A stretch of DNA of 64,000 nucleotides. Origin: Alviniconcha marisindica (taxonomy: Eukaryota > Mollusca > Gastropoda > Provannidae). The notes under the pieces were generated by a model. It was not told the origin of the DNA. It did not search any database and was given only the letters and a program-made list of their open reading frames with translations. This document shows, piece after piece, positions 37,032-48,100 of the stretch. Position numbers and translations under genes: made by a program. How positions within the stretch are numbered: position 1 is the stretch's first letter; the number at the start of each line of letters is the position of its first letter. Where the stretch lies: NCBI GenBank assembly GCA_018857735.1, contig JABMCL010002306.1:77501-141500 (forward strand), read 5' to 3'.

Positions 37032-37656
37032 CGCGAAGAGCCAGCATGACGTGGAAAATTAGCTGCTATTGTGAGGTAATGTATGGTATAACATAAAGTT
37101 GTGGCTGTTTCCGGCCAGCGTGACTTGCAGACTTAAGTTAAGCTACTGTAATGTAATGTAATGTCTACGTTTCTTCTACGAATGGTCAGTATGCATACAC
37201 ACTCACGTGGTTAAGTTGAGATTGTGTGTGTAGGGGGGGGCGGGGGGGGGTGCGTGTGTGTGTGCGTGTGTATGTGTCTGTGAAGGGCCGACGTAACTCA
37301 CGGACTTACGTAAGCTAGTATGGTATGACGAATACGTTTTTGAGGCTTTTTATACATGCATCACTTTATTATAATAATAATAATAATAAGCTGACCATGC
37401 TTAGAAGACCCAAACACTGTGCCCATGGAGAGTTGGAAGAAACTATTATTGGGCCTGTCTGTCTCCTTGTTATCTGTCATCCGATATTGTGTATCATCAC
37501 TGTGACATTCACCCTACTGACTACCATAATTATCACCTGTCGACCCACTAAACGGCATTCACAGTCGTCAGCAGTTCTGAAGTACATATTTTCTTCTTCT
37601 TCTTCTTCTTTGTTTGGGTGTGTCTATTTTTGTTTTGTTTTGTTATGTTTTGTTGT

Positions 37657-37659
37657 TTG

Positions 37660-37724
<65 letters not shown>

Positions 37725-37740
37725 TCTTTTTTTTCTTTTT

Positions 37741-37796
<56 letters not shown>

Positions 37797-37860
37797 TGTG
37801 TGTGTGTGTGTGTCTGTGTGTGTGTGGTTTGTTGTTGTTGTTTTTTGTTTTGTGTGTGTG
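37657..37860 (+). repeat. (GT)n array with T-rich break
   Basis: GT runs at 37657-37721 and 37745-37828 are separated by a T/C-rich stretch and followed by GTT-rich sequence. Confidence 0.93.
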
Positions 37861-38290
37861 ATTGGAGGGGGGGGTGGTATTGCTGTTGTGGGTTTGTTTG
37901 TTTGTTTGTTTTCTTAACACCGGCCCAGTCTGTGTGGTTTTTGTTGCACGCGCCCGCGCGCGTGTGTGTGTCGCTTATCACCTCTCAAAACAATGCTCAG
38001 CTGAAAAATTAAACATGAAATCTGTAATGCTTTTAAAAGCGAAAGCCTCTTTTTTGATCTCTCCTATATGTTGGAACAACAACAAAAAATTGGAGGGTAG
38101 TTCCTTTAGGACCTAAATATCGCTGTCCTTTTTTTTTCTTTTTTCTTTTTTCAACTCTTTTGTTTCGTACTTTGCCGATAATGTTTATCGGGTCACTTGC
38201 CCACCAGAAAGATTTTACACTGGACGTTTGTCCATCTTCTCTGTACAAATGCGGGCATTTGCCCACGTCACAGCTTTTATGCTAAGAAGA

Positions 38291-38752
38291 TTGGCAAATG
38301 TCCGGTGGGCAAATGTCTGCTTTTGTGCTAAAGAAGGTGGGAAACTGTCCGATGAGCAACTGTGCCTTGAGCAAGTGTCCGGTGGACAACTGTGCCTTGA
38401 GCAGGTGTCCGATGGGCAACTGTCCGGTGGACAACTGTGCCTTGAGCAAGTGTCCAGTGGACAACTGTGCCTTGAGCAAGTGTCCAGTGGACAACTGTGC
38501 CTTGAGCAGGTGTCCGATGGGCAACTGTGCCTTGAGCAAATGTCCAGTGAACAACTGTGCCTTGAGCAAGTGTCCGATGGGCAACTGTGACTTGAGCAAG
38601 TGTCCGATGGGCAAGTGTCCGATGGACAACTGTGCCTTGAGCAAGTGTCCGATAAACAACTGTGCCTTGAGCAAGTGTCCGATGGGCAACTGTCCGGTAG
38701 GCAACTGTGCCTTGAGCAAGTGTCTGATGGCCAACTGTCCGATGGGCAAGAC
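38291..38752 (+). repeat. Minisatellite, 15-bp unit in 30-bp higher-order form
   Basis: Two related 15-mers, CAACTGTGCCTTGAG and CAAGTGTCCGATGGG, alternate about 15 times with some doublings. All three forward frames stay open because the unit is a multiple of three. Confidence 0.93.
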
Positions 38753-39187
38753 CCCGCGCCCCACGCCTGGACGGGTCAGTCGTGTTGGTCAAATCATAGA
38801 CACGACACTGTGGTCAGTGTGCGGCAACCGACGTCCAGTCAGCACGAAGGGTCCGACTCCCACAGCGGGCGAGCTTACCCGAGTTAAATTAATGTCAGAT
38901 GCAAACTTTAGCCCACTGGTGAAATGACAATACCTCTTTTGGCCGCTTCTTCGGTAGACGTGTTCCGAACAGTCGACGCAATGCGTCAAGGTGACCGCGG
39001 CCCGGTGCAACGTTATACGACTACCGAGGGGCTGGAACATAGATGGCGGAAGAAAGCTTCGAGCTTGAATAACAGAATGGCTTTGTATTGTACTCAGTGT
39101 ATTGTCGTGGCCCGAACCCTCCCATGTGCAGTCACCGAAGCGTAACTGGGGGGGTCAGAAAGGGGGACCCGAATATTCGCTTCAGTG

Positions 39188-39348
39188 TGAGCCGGTTTGG
39201 CCTAGCGGTAAGGCTGGTCATCCCGACCAGTTCAACCCCAGTTCGAATCCGCTTCGGCTCTCCTTTCTATTCAAAAGTTGTGGTCTGTGGGCACTGTCTT
39301 GCCCCGTCCCTAAAAAGCCATCTCGCTTCTGCGGATGTAAAGCAACAT

Positions 39349-39435
<87 letters not shown>

Positions 39436-39554
39436 GACTTACACTGTCTTGTGGCTTTGTCTGTCCCTCACAATTAATGAAACATTAAAATGGCCTCATC
39501 GCTCCCCATTTTAATGCAATCATTCTGGTGGTAACAGTGTAGCAATAGGTATAT

Positions 39555-39590
<36 letters not shown>

Positions 39591-39665
39591 TACTCCCCTC
39601 TCCCTTTTCCACATCTCTAATAAGCCTTATGGTTTCCGTGTGGACGATAAGCACCAGGTTTACTT
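39188..39665 (+). mobile_element. SINE-A copy interrupted by a later insertion
   Basis: The head starts GAGCCGGTTTGGCCTAGCGG and continues to CACTGTCTTG at 39292-39301. The body resumes at 39442 with the same CACTGTCTTG and proceeds through a poly-C tract (39556-39590) to a tail ending near 39665. Confidence 0.82.
39302..39451 (+). mobile_element. Tail-only retroinsertion with 10-bp target duplication and (ACTT)n tail
   Basis: The inserted piece is CCCCGTCCCTAAAAAGCC, a TTCTGCGGATGTAAAGCAAC segment and about 85 bp of (TTAC)n. It is flanked by CACTGTCTTG at 39292-39301 and 39442-39451. This is a 5'-truncated copy of the short-tail family that landed inside SINE-A. It shows how the tail and tetranucleotide end are inserted. 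Confidence 0.8.
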
Positions 39666-39885
39666 ACTATTCGCTTCAAAAGTACATTTCTGCCTGGACA
39701 GTGCTACGCAGCCGTTGTACATCTATGATTGTATGACTAGGACCACCACTAGTTAGAACACAGATATTGAATGTGTCTGTGATCTTCTTCTTCTCAACTG
39801 CCTCTACACTGACAGTCCACTCTGCAAAGTGCAAGATGAATGTAGCCGTCTTCTCCAGTTACTCCCTGCTGTCGTAGAGTTTGGT

Positions 39886-40110
39886 GTGTAGTGGACTGCT
39901 GTCGGCCACATTTTGTAGTGCTGTCTGCAGAAGTGGGTATCTCTGCGGTACAGTTGTGTAGTGTAGTGGACTGCTGTCGGCCACATTTTGTATTGCTGTC
40001 TGCAGAAGTGGGTATCTCTGCGGTACAGTTGTGTAGTGTAGTGGACTGCTGTCGGCCACATTTTGTAGTGCTGTCTGCAGAAGTGGGTATCTCTGCGGTG
40101 CAGATGTTCC
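39886..40110 (+). repeat. Minisatellite, 75-bp unit, three copies
   Basis: GTGGACTGCTGTCGGCC starts at 39891, 39966 and 40041, exactly 75 bp apart. The units are nearly identical. Confidence 0.93.
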
Positions 40111-40204
40111 GTTGCTTGGTCTTCGAGACCGCTGTTGCAGGTTGGAGGTCCCGTCGGCTTCATCTTCAGTGTCTGTGCTTACGGAATGACGCTTGGTCAG
40201 AGCA

Positions 40205-40560
40205 TACTTGTCTATGGTTAGAATGACCATTGGCTTGACTCTACTTGCCTGTGGTTTAGGTTAGAATGACCATTGGTTGCCTGTGGTTAGTGACAATTGG
40301 CTAGAACATAATAATTGCTATAATTTGTGGTTAGAATGATCATCGGTTAGACCATACTTGCCTGTGGTTAGTGACAATTGGCTAGAACATAATGATTGCT
40401 GTAATTTGTGGTTAGAATGATCATCGGTTAAACCATACTTGCCTGTGGTTAGTGACGATTGGTTAGAGCATAATCATCATATATAGTAATCTGTGGTTAG
40501 AATGACCATCGGTTAGACCATACTTGTCTGTGATTAGAATGACTATCAGTTAGACAATAC
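40205..40560 (+). repeat. Minisatellite, degenerate units with TTAGAATGACCATTGG
   Basis: Repeating blocks TGCCTGTGGTTAG, AATGACCATTGG and TTGGCTAGAACATAAT form units of about 40 and 95 bp. Confidence 0.85.
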
Positions 40561-40727
40561 TCTATGGTCAGAATGACCAGTTCGCTGATCGCTCAGTCTC
40601 CCACTCCCAGTTTGTTTAATTACGCCCAGGAGTCAGTGCTGACGGAACATATTTTTCCGCAGGGACGTTTGAAACATTGGGCGTGTTTCCCTACAGTGCT
40701 TGGTACAGCAAAAGTAACAGAAGTTGG

Positions 40728-40964
40728 GGCGGGAAGAGGGAGACTGTACTTAACGCTACACTGTCACCACCAGAATGACTCTTGCACTAAGACGGGCAGC
40801 GATGAGAGCCATTTTAATGTTTCATTAAAGTTGTGAGGGGCTAAGTCATAAAGACAGCGTCCGTAAACCGCAACCTTTGAAGAGAAGAGAGAGCCCAGGC
40901 AGAATCGAACCGAGGTCCTTCTGCTTACGAGCCTAACGCCTTACTGTTGGGCCAAACCGGCTCA
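40728..40964 (-). mobile_element. SINE-A copy, minus orientation, tail missing
   Basis: The head ends at GGCCAAACCGGCTCAC (40964) and the body includes the complement of CATCGCTGCCC. The 3' tail beyond the C-tract is absent. Confidence 0.8.
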
Positions 40965-41130
40965 CGCAGTAACCCGCGATCCACGGCACTACATAGGTGC
41001 AAGACCCCTCCCACCACGTGCTCAACCGTTCACACCCTCTTTGTCGTGTCACGGCGACCCAGCGCTGACGGCTGGCCTGGATTAACCTATGCATGCACAA
41101 CGTTGCGATATCATCCGGTGCAGCGATCCA

Positions 41131-41190
41131 CCACCACCACCACCACCACCACCACCACCCCCCCCCCACCCCCACCCCCCCACCCTCCAA
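41131..41190 (+). repeat. (CAC)n and poly-C
   Basis: About 27 bp of CCA trinucleotides run into C runs. A similar C-rich stretch lies at 41377-41436. Confidence 0.85.
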
Positions 41191-41762
41191 CCCGTCGCCG
41201 GAGTGGATAAGGTGACGCCATATGATCTGTTCTTAACTAGCGAGCTAAAACCCTTCACGCGGCTTGTGGTCTTCGCGACTCATTGTTCATCAATCAACCG
41301 CCTCTCTTGTCTAGGTGACAAACCACCATGTCACGGTCCACTTGCTTGCTCTGAACTGACCTTTTGTTCTGCCCCGCCCCCCCCCCCCCCCCTTTCCGTC
41401 CTACTGACCACCTGCCACCCCCCACCCCACCCCCACTTCATCGCGCTTACTTGTCAAATTCTGTAACGGGGCAACTAGCACCCAGCGTGACCCATGCCGC
41501 CGTGGCTGTTCCCGCACTGAAGGGCCTGTTAGGCAAGAGGAGGAGCTCAAGGCCGTTGTCCACGGCCCGCAGATTACGCGAGGAGTCGCTAAACATAGCG
41601 GACTGCCCCGCGGGCCGGAAGCCGGATGACTCAATAGTGCACGGCTAGGTGCAACCGAGGTCGACTGACCAGGGAGACTGGCGGCTCCTTCCTTGCTAAC
41701 TCCATCGTCCCATGGACCTGTAGGTCATTCTGTAGGTCCATGGATCGTCCTGTTGTAGTCCT

Positions 41763-42202
41763 CAGAGCTCAGGAGCTGTGTGAAAGTCGAGTCGAGGTGG
41801 CCGTCCTGGGCTTTCCCTCCTAATCAACCTTACTGTTTCTGTGGACGTAAAGCAACATTGAACCATGCTTCGGCATTGGTCACAGTTTGTCCCTAATATG
41901 TCGACCGATATCCGAGGAGATGAAGCTCTACTTCACCACTCCTGTTGTAGTACCAGTGCTCAGGAGTTGTGTGAGAGTCGAGGTGGCCGTCCCGCTGGGC
42001 TCGCGCCCCTAATAATTAAGCCTACGGTTTCTGTGGACGTAAAGCAACACTCAACCAATATCCTGCTGTAGGGTAGGAAGAGACCTTGGGCTCAGGAGCT
42101 GTGTGAACAAGGAGGTAGGCCTGGGTTCTCATTCCCTCATCCCCTGTCCCTAATAAGCCATAATTGTGGTTTCTGTGGACGTAAAGCAACACTCAACCAA
42201 CG
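41763..42202 (+). mobile_element. Three short-tail elements in a row
   Basis: Copies start at 41763, 41954 and 42088, each with CTCAGGAGYTGTGTG and a TTTCTGTGGACGTAAAGCAA end. The first has the 3' extension seen at 19881-20053. Tandem clustering as at 24.8 kb suggests segmental duplication or preferred insertion. Confidence 0.72.
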
Positions 42203-42490
42203 GCTTAATGTTCTCAGACGTCGGTGACCCACAGCTGCTCATCCCCGGGTTTTAACTATTCGACCATGACGCCTTTAGGCGGTCCACATGGGTCATGCCG
42301 GACAGTCCCGGCTGGGAAGGGGTGGCAGAGTTTAGCTGCAACCGCTGTAGGCGCTGCGTGACTGTGAAAGCACTGAGAAAGTGCAGATTGAGGACTGACC
42401 GTGATGATGTTGCTGGTCGGGATGGCAAACGAAGAGGGAAGAAGACTACTTTCTGGACGTTTATGAGGCATGCAAAACAGTAAAAATTCT

Positions 42491-42590
42491 AAGTCGCCTT
42501 ATTAGCCTGTGTGAACTCAGTCGCCTTATTAGCCTGTGTTTAACCCCAGTCGCCTTATTAGCCTGTGTTTAACTTGACCCCAGTCGTCGT
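42491..42590 (+). repeat. Minisatellite, ~30-bp unit, three copies
   Basis: CAGTCGCCTTATTAGCCTGT occurs three times, and a truncated CAGTCGTCG closes the array. Confidence 0.88.
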
Positions 42591-43041
42591 CTAACGGTTC
42601 TTGGCCTGCTCTTATGCGATTGGGTTCACATTTACATGATTATTTATGATGAATTTTATTGTCAAGACTGAATGAAACTTTAGTGTGAATTCAAAGGTGA
42701 CAATTAACACGGCATTTTTCACTCTCTCTTTTTTCTTTTGTTCTTCATTCTTTTTTCTCTCTCTCGTAAAATAATGACCTGCGCGTTTCAGTCAGTGAGT
42801 TCACTTTTTATCTGTCAAGACTGTGACTGATGAAACTTTGGTTGTATTCAAAGATAAGTTTAACACGTTTTGTCTCTCGTAAATGATGGCTTTATGGTCG
42901 AGGAATGTTAAACTTTGCACGCTTGTCAATGGGTCAACATCCTCATACGGTCGTTATACTTGACACATTGTTACTGTGGCTATAAATTGTGGCTCTGCGG
43001 GTATTGTGTTTGCAGATGTTCTGAAAACAAAAACAACGCTC

Positions 43042-43060
43042 GCACACACACACACACACA

Positions 43061-43136
<76 letters not shown>

Positions 43137-43172
43137 CACACACAACACACACACACACACACACACACACAC
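43042..43172 (+). repeat. (CA)n - (GCAC)n - (CA)n array
   Basis: A GCAC core of about 60 bp lies between CA runs. Short CAA trinucleotide runs follow at 43188-43205 and 43243-43266. Confidence 0.95.
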
Positions 43173-43634
43173 CAAAACAAAGTAAAACAACAACAACAAC
43201 AACAAAACAACCGAGAAAAAATGTCATAAACGGACAAAACAGCAGCAACAACAACAACAACAAACAACTAAGCAGTCTTTCTTTGAAACCGCTGTTTAAC
43301 TATCTCTTTGGAAACTGTGCATGACTGTGATAACCTCCGGCCAGCTTCACATCAGTTTCAGTGACGCGCCGAAGGGCTCTGTCGAATGCAGTGTCCACGC
43401 CGTGACATGGGAATGATGATCCGAAAGCCATGCTGTTGTAATGTTCGTCTGCAGTTTTGTTCTTTGCCAGGTTCTCGCAAGAAGAAGTCCATAAGCCAGA
43501 CCTGGAGAAACTAAAGGAATACTTGCAAACTCAGTAGGGGTGTGGCTTATTTTAGCACTGAAACCGGCCTTGTGGAGGTATTGCAGCATCGCAGCTTGGC
43601 AACTGTCACTGGCGGGAGCTGCCACAAGTATCAT

Positions 43635-43750
43635 TTTTGTCGCGACAAAAGCAGTTTTGTCGCAAAAAACATACGTATTTGTCGCGACAAAACACGTCTT
43701 TTGTCGCGACAAAAGTATGCTTGTCGGGACGAAACTTTTGTCGCGACAAT
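43635..43750. repeat. Cluster of TTTTGTCGCGACAAAA palindromes
   Basis: Perfect palindromes of 16, 14, 16 and 12 bp are centred on TCGCGA at 43635-43650, 43678-43691, 43699-43714 and 43738-43749. Two degraded versions lie between (TTTTGTCGCAAAA near 43655, TTGTCGGGACGAAA near 43721). Spacers differ, so this is not a simple tandem repeat. Confidence 0.85.
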
Positions 43751-45168
43751 TTGATAGGCAACAGCTCTAGTTCTGATCCACTTCATCCGTGATACTGTCT
43801 CTACAAGAGTAGTACATTGGACCAGTCGATAGAAATCCATCACTGAGTCAGAACAGCATAACGCCACCCACAAACTCATTCTGAACTGACTAAACCGGCG
43901 ACCACAATGACCGGCCAAAGCCCGGCCATGATGGCAATCGAGCAGAATGTCTGTCCACAGTTCTTTGCGGCCGTCTGTCATTCACATTGGAGATGCTGAT
44001 GTTCCATTAAATATTTTGTGTCCTCCGCTGTTTAAAGAATCGGTGCATGGTCTGTAGCACTACCGCCCTAGATTCAAATCTCAGCATGCCACAACACACT
44101 AAAAGACAGCTTGGAACAACTTGCAGAGCTAGACCCTACACTGGTAAAACAGAAGAGCGGTAGAAAAAAAGTGATTTCGATGTCCCATTACTTTCCACAT
44201 ACTTACCAGTCTACCTTATCCTCCGTACTGACTCAATACAAGAACAGCGAACAAGTGGTGGGCTTGAGGCAAATGCATCATATGCAAAGACCGTGTATAA
44301 TACTTCAGCCGGTTGTAACAGTCTTTGTGAATAGAGCGTTTAAGATTAGGCTCTATGGTATGAGGAAGCAGATTTGAGCAAACTACAGGCCTACAGGTTG
44401 GGAGCTACCGTGCCGAATGGTGTGCATGTGAGGCACCACAGGAGGGAGGGCATATGCCACAACAAGGTGTGGGAAGAAGTATCTTTTGAGGCGCACCTGT
44501 CCAGTCTCCCTCATTTTTGGCCAGCTCAGTCTTTGACTGAGTTTGAGTACACAATTCTCTTTAACTGGCGTACAGTGTGATTTATATATTTATTTTTCCC
44601 CAAGTGGCAGTCATGTAACACAACAGATATAAATTTGTTGTAGTGGAACGATGATGTGATCTTTATTTGATGCAAGCAGTTTATTTGAAGGCGTTGTTAG
44701 GTCAAGCTGACTTCTTTTCTTCACGTCTCTGGGCGCGTTTGGCCTGGCCTTGAACCTTGCCCTGAAAACATAGTGAACCCAACTGCCTGCTTCGACGGTA
44801 GCTAGCCTGTCAGACTAGCACCCTGGAAAACGTGTCACGGTGGTTCGTTCTCCTCCAAAAATCAATAGCCGGTGGCTTTGAAAGGGCCGAGAAGACGAAG
44901 ACAAGTAGAGACCGCGGGTCTTTAAGTCGTGTGCCCGGAAAAGAAAACGCATCGCATCTTGGAGAGAGAGAGAGAGAGCGAGAGACAGAAAGAGAGGAGC
45001 GAGCACATGTAGGCCTAGGCCTATGCTGTACCGATCGACGCAGCGCATTGTGGGAGCTGATAGCCTAATGTGTGCCAGTCAGGCGGCCGACCTGATCACT
45101 TTTTGTGGATAGGAGCGGTCATCTCAAAATAATTGTTGGATTTGGGCGTTTTCTAAACCTCTGAGATC
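43751..45168. other. Unique sequence directly upstream of RXR
   Basis: No coding exon was recognised. Two consecutive open frames (44111-44377 and 44374-44580, + strand) have no recognisable domain and are not called. The last ~300 bp before the start codon is CpG-containing, has a short GA run (44961-44999) and is the expected place for the RXR promoter and 5' UTR. Confidence 0.5.
45045..45055 (+). promoter_or_regulatory. GCATTGTGGGA, ZNF143-type motif
   Basis: This matches the core of the promoter motif bound by ZNF143/SBF in vertebrates and lies 114 bp before the RXR start codon. The motif family is known. Its use in this organism is inference. Confidence 0.35.
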
Positions 45169-45187
45169 ATGGATCGGCCTGACATGG
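45169..45187 (+). CDS. RXR: RXR coding exon 1 (start codon)
   Basis: Encodes MDRPDM plus the first base of Asp7, followed by the donor GGTAAGTG. Joining to exon 2 gives MDRPDMDTLENS, which agrees with the MDR...DTLENS start typical of gastropod RXRs as I know the family. An upstream in-frame stop 13 bases before the ATG excludes a longer N-terminus on this exon. Confidence 0.9.
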
Positions 45188-48100
45188 GTAAGTGCTTTAA
45201 ACAAGGTTTTCTTTCTTTCTTCTGTCAGTTGTTGAACGCAAGTGGCTGTGCCTGCTTTGTCAGCAAGCGCAGTTTACCCACTGTTCCGAGGAAATTTCTC
45301 GCTCCGAAATAGCCGCCGCCATATTGCTTTGGGTTACGGCACAAGTTTCGTGCAGTCCTACTGATACGTGTCACGGATCCGTCGCCTTCGTTTCTGTTTA
45401 TAATTACACTTCCAATTTCTTTTGGTTGGAAGTTAAATACGAGTTGTTTCTGCAACGGATTATCAGTGTATGTTTTATAAACTCGCAGTTTGCATGCATG
45501 CCCTCTTCGACTTTTGAGAGAGTAACCTAGAAAAAGTAGAATGCAGTCGAAAAGTGCTCGTGCTGTGTGTGTGATACTAATAACTTTCTTTTTTTCTTTT
45601 CCAAATGCACGGACAAATTTGACCCCCCCCCCCCCCCCCAATCCCCACTCCCAGAACGAGAGGGGGGAGTGGGGTGGCATGAATTCATGAACAAAACGTA
45701 TCTTGAACCTAGCTCAGTACCTGAAGCAGACGTAGTTCAAGTAAGTAATGTAGGCTAACGCAGTAACGGTTGATTTTTATATGACTATATCTAGTATATG
45801 CCAAAAGGTGTGCAAGAAAAGAGGACAGAGGTACTAGAAAATAAAAGTGACAGGATGTGAGTGAGTAATACATTTTTTGAATGAACACATGTGAAGTCCT
45901 CCACCAGCAAAGGGAGAAGGCAGTGCTCCGCTTCGTTCATGAGAAATTTGACTTCTACTACTACTAGTGTGATTTGTGACAGTATGTTGAACATTACAAA
46001 TTACATGAACAAGCCCACATCACTGTGCTGCTAATCATCCAGTTAACTGCAAAAAACAGCTGCTCTTACAAGATGTGATCCACATGAGTGTTACCAAGTG
46101 AACTGTTGATCACAGATCAGTCACACAGTTGTGATCCAGGTGTGTATTACCAGGTGTGACAAAACAGCATGGTTGTAATGGATAACGTTCAATATACAGC
46201 CAATCTTGAACATTTTTGAATGAATAAAAAGCAACACATTTTGTAACATAAACAGTTATTCTTTAATAAAACAATATGTGACAAGGAAGATTTGATGATT
46301 TTTTTCTTCAAATTTAAGCTTTCTTGAAATAAACAGCAAGTGATGTAAGAAATATGTTGTACATTACTATTTTAACAAGATGTACAATGTTGCTTCAATG
46401 CTTGTTTCTTGATGAAAATGATAAATCAATAGAAGTTTTAATACTTGTATTACCATTTGAAGATGTAAACAAAACTAATTGTATTAAGTGCAACTGCAAG
46501 CAAAAAATGTAAGGAGTACAATCAAAACATACTGCTTATAACCATTCTGCTGTCAAACAATATGGTTTCAACATGCACCCATGTTGTAAGAAACTTGGTG
46601 AAAACAAATTTATGAAAACATCTGCACAAACTTTAGATTGATAGCATAATTAAAACTCCCTTTGTATGCTAACATTTCAATACCTTTAAAAAGATTTGGC
46701 ATACCAATATAAATATCATTGTATAGCCATAAAATTTGACTAGATATAATATGTTGAACATTACATTTATGTCGAACATTATACAAGTTTACAGTCTTCA
46801 GAAATATTTCCACACACCTTTTGCATGTCACAACATCTCTTCCATGTGGCCATGTGCTCAAAGCAAATGACCTGGATGTGTAACATGGCTAGTCAGCTGG
46901 ATGTAGTGCAAACGTGTGAAAACTTTTTTCTCTCCCTTTTGCTTGTTTAATCTAATATTGTCTTGAATGTTGGTGATACCTGGACTGTCATAAGCAACAT
47001 TTCAACTTTTGCTCTTTGAGGGGGGGTGCTACTGCTAGACATTTTTTAAACCAGTGTGATAGACCAGGGCTATGCTGGAGCACCCCTTTGTCACAGACTC
47101 TTTATGCTGCCTGAAATCCTGGTAAGGAAAAAAAGAAATGAGGTTCTCAGAGGAAGGTTTTTGAGCCTGCATTTAAAATTGGAGAAGAGAAGAAAAGAAA
47201 AAGGGGGGGGGGGGGGCTACTCCCAGTAAGTCTGTGTTAACATTCTTGCTGAATTGCAAGATGTTAGTCTAACCTCTGCCCCCACCTATGCCATCAGCTG
47301 CCTTCCATCTAACATTTCTCCAGCGGAAAATCCAGGGTTGAAGGTGAAATGGGAAAAGTCAAAAATCAAACAGCAACAGATGACAAACAGTAACAGTTGC
47401 TGACACTGGGGAAAAAAAGAAAAGAAAAAAAAACCCCACCTTGTGGAAGAAGACCCAAGACTTAGTGACCAAGCAGGACAAGGCACCTGCTGATAAAGCC
47501 AGACTCCTGCAGGGATGAGAGTATCTGTGGAATGAGAGTCTTGAAAGGTTGTGTCCCACTCTCCCAACTCCCCTGACCTTGCCTCTGTGTGGTATTCCCC
47601 CCCCCCCCCACCCCCCACCCCCCCCAGCAGAAAAAAAGAAAAGAAAAAGAGATGTCCATAAAACTTAAAAGTTAAAACAAAGGTCCATAAAGTTAAAATG
47701 CTCTGATGATGCTGATACTGACTAGTAGTAGTACTGTAACAGTAGTACTAATAATAAAAATACTAGTGACACTGGTAGTTAATGGTCTTGATGGGGGATC
47801 TATTCAGAGACTACAGGACAGATTATGAAAAGAAAAGGAAAGCAAGTTTGGGCGTCCTAACTTGGACACTGAACAGTATGTGTGTGTGAGAGAGAGAGAA
47901 AGAGAGTGTTTACCTGCTTGTTCAGTGTGGGCCAACAAATCTGAGCCTCTCAGTAACACCCCATAGCCTCTGTACATACAGTGTATGTGGAAATGCCATG
48001 GTATGCTAATGGTCTCCCCAAACTACTGCTTCACTAGTGCTGTGACCTAGTTTTCAGCAGTGTAGGTTTTCAGGTCAGCTTCAGGGGTGTGTATCATGTA

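Noticed and set aside
43635..43750. CRISPR array
   Set aside because: Short palindromes with irregular spacers in an animal genome with no cas genes. The same applies to the direct repeats at 9, 22.9, 33 and 34 kb, which are minisatellites without unique spacers.
44111..44580. Two adjoining frames of 88 and 68 codons
   Set aside because: No recognisable motif, no splice support, and ordinary length for chance frames in this sequence.
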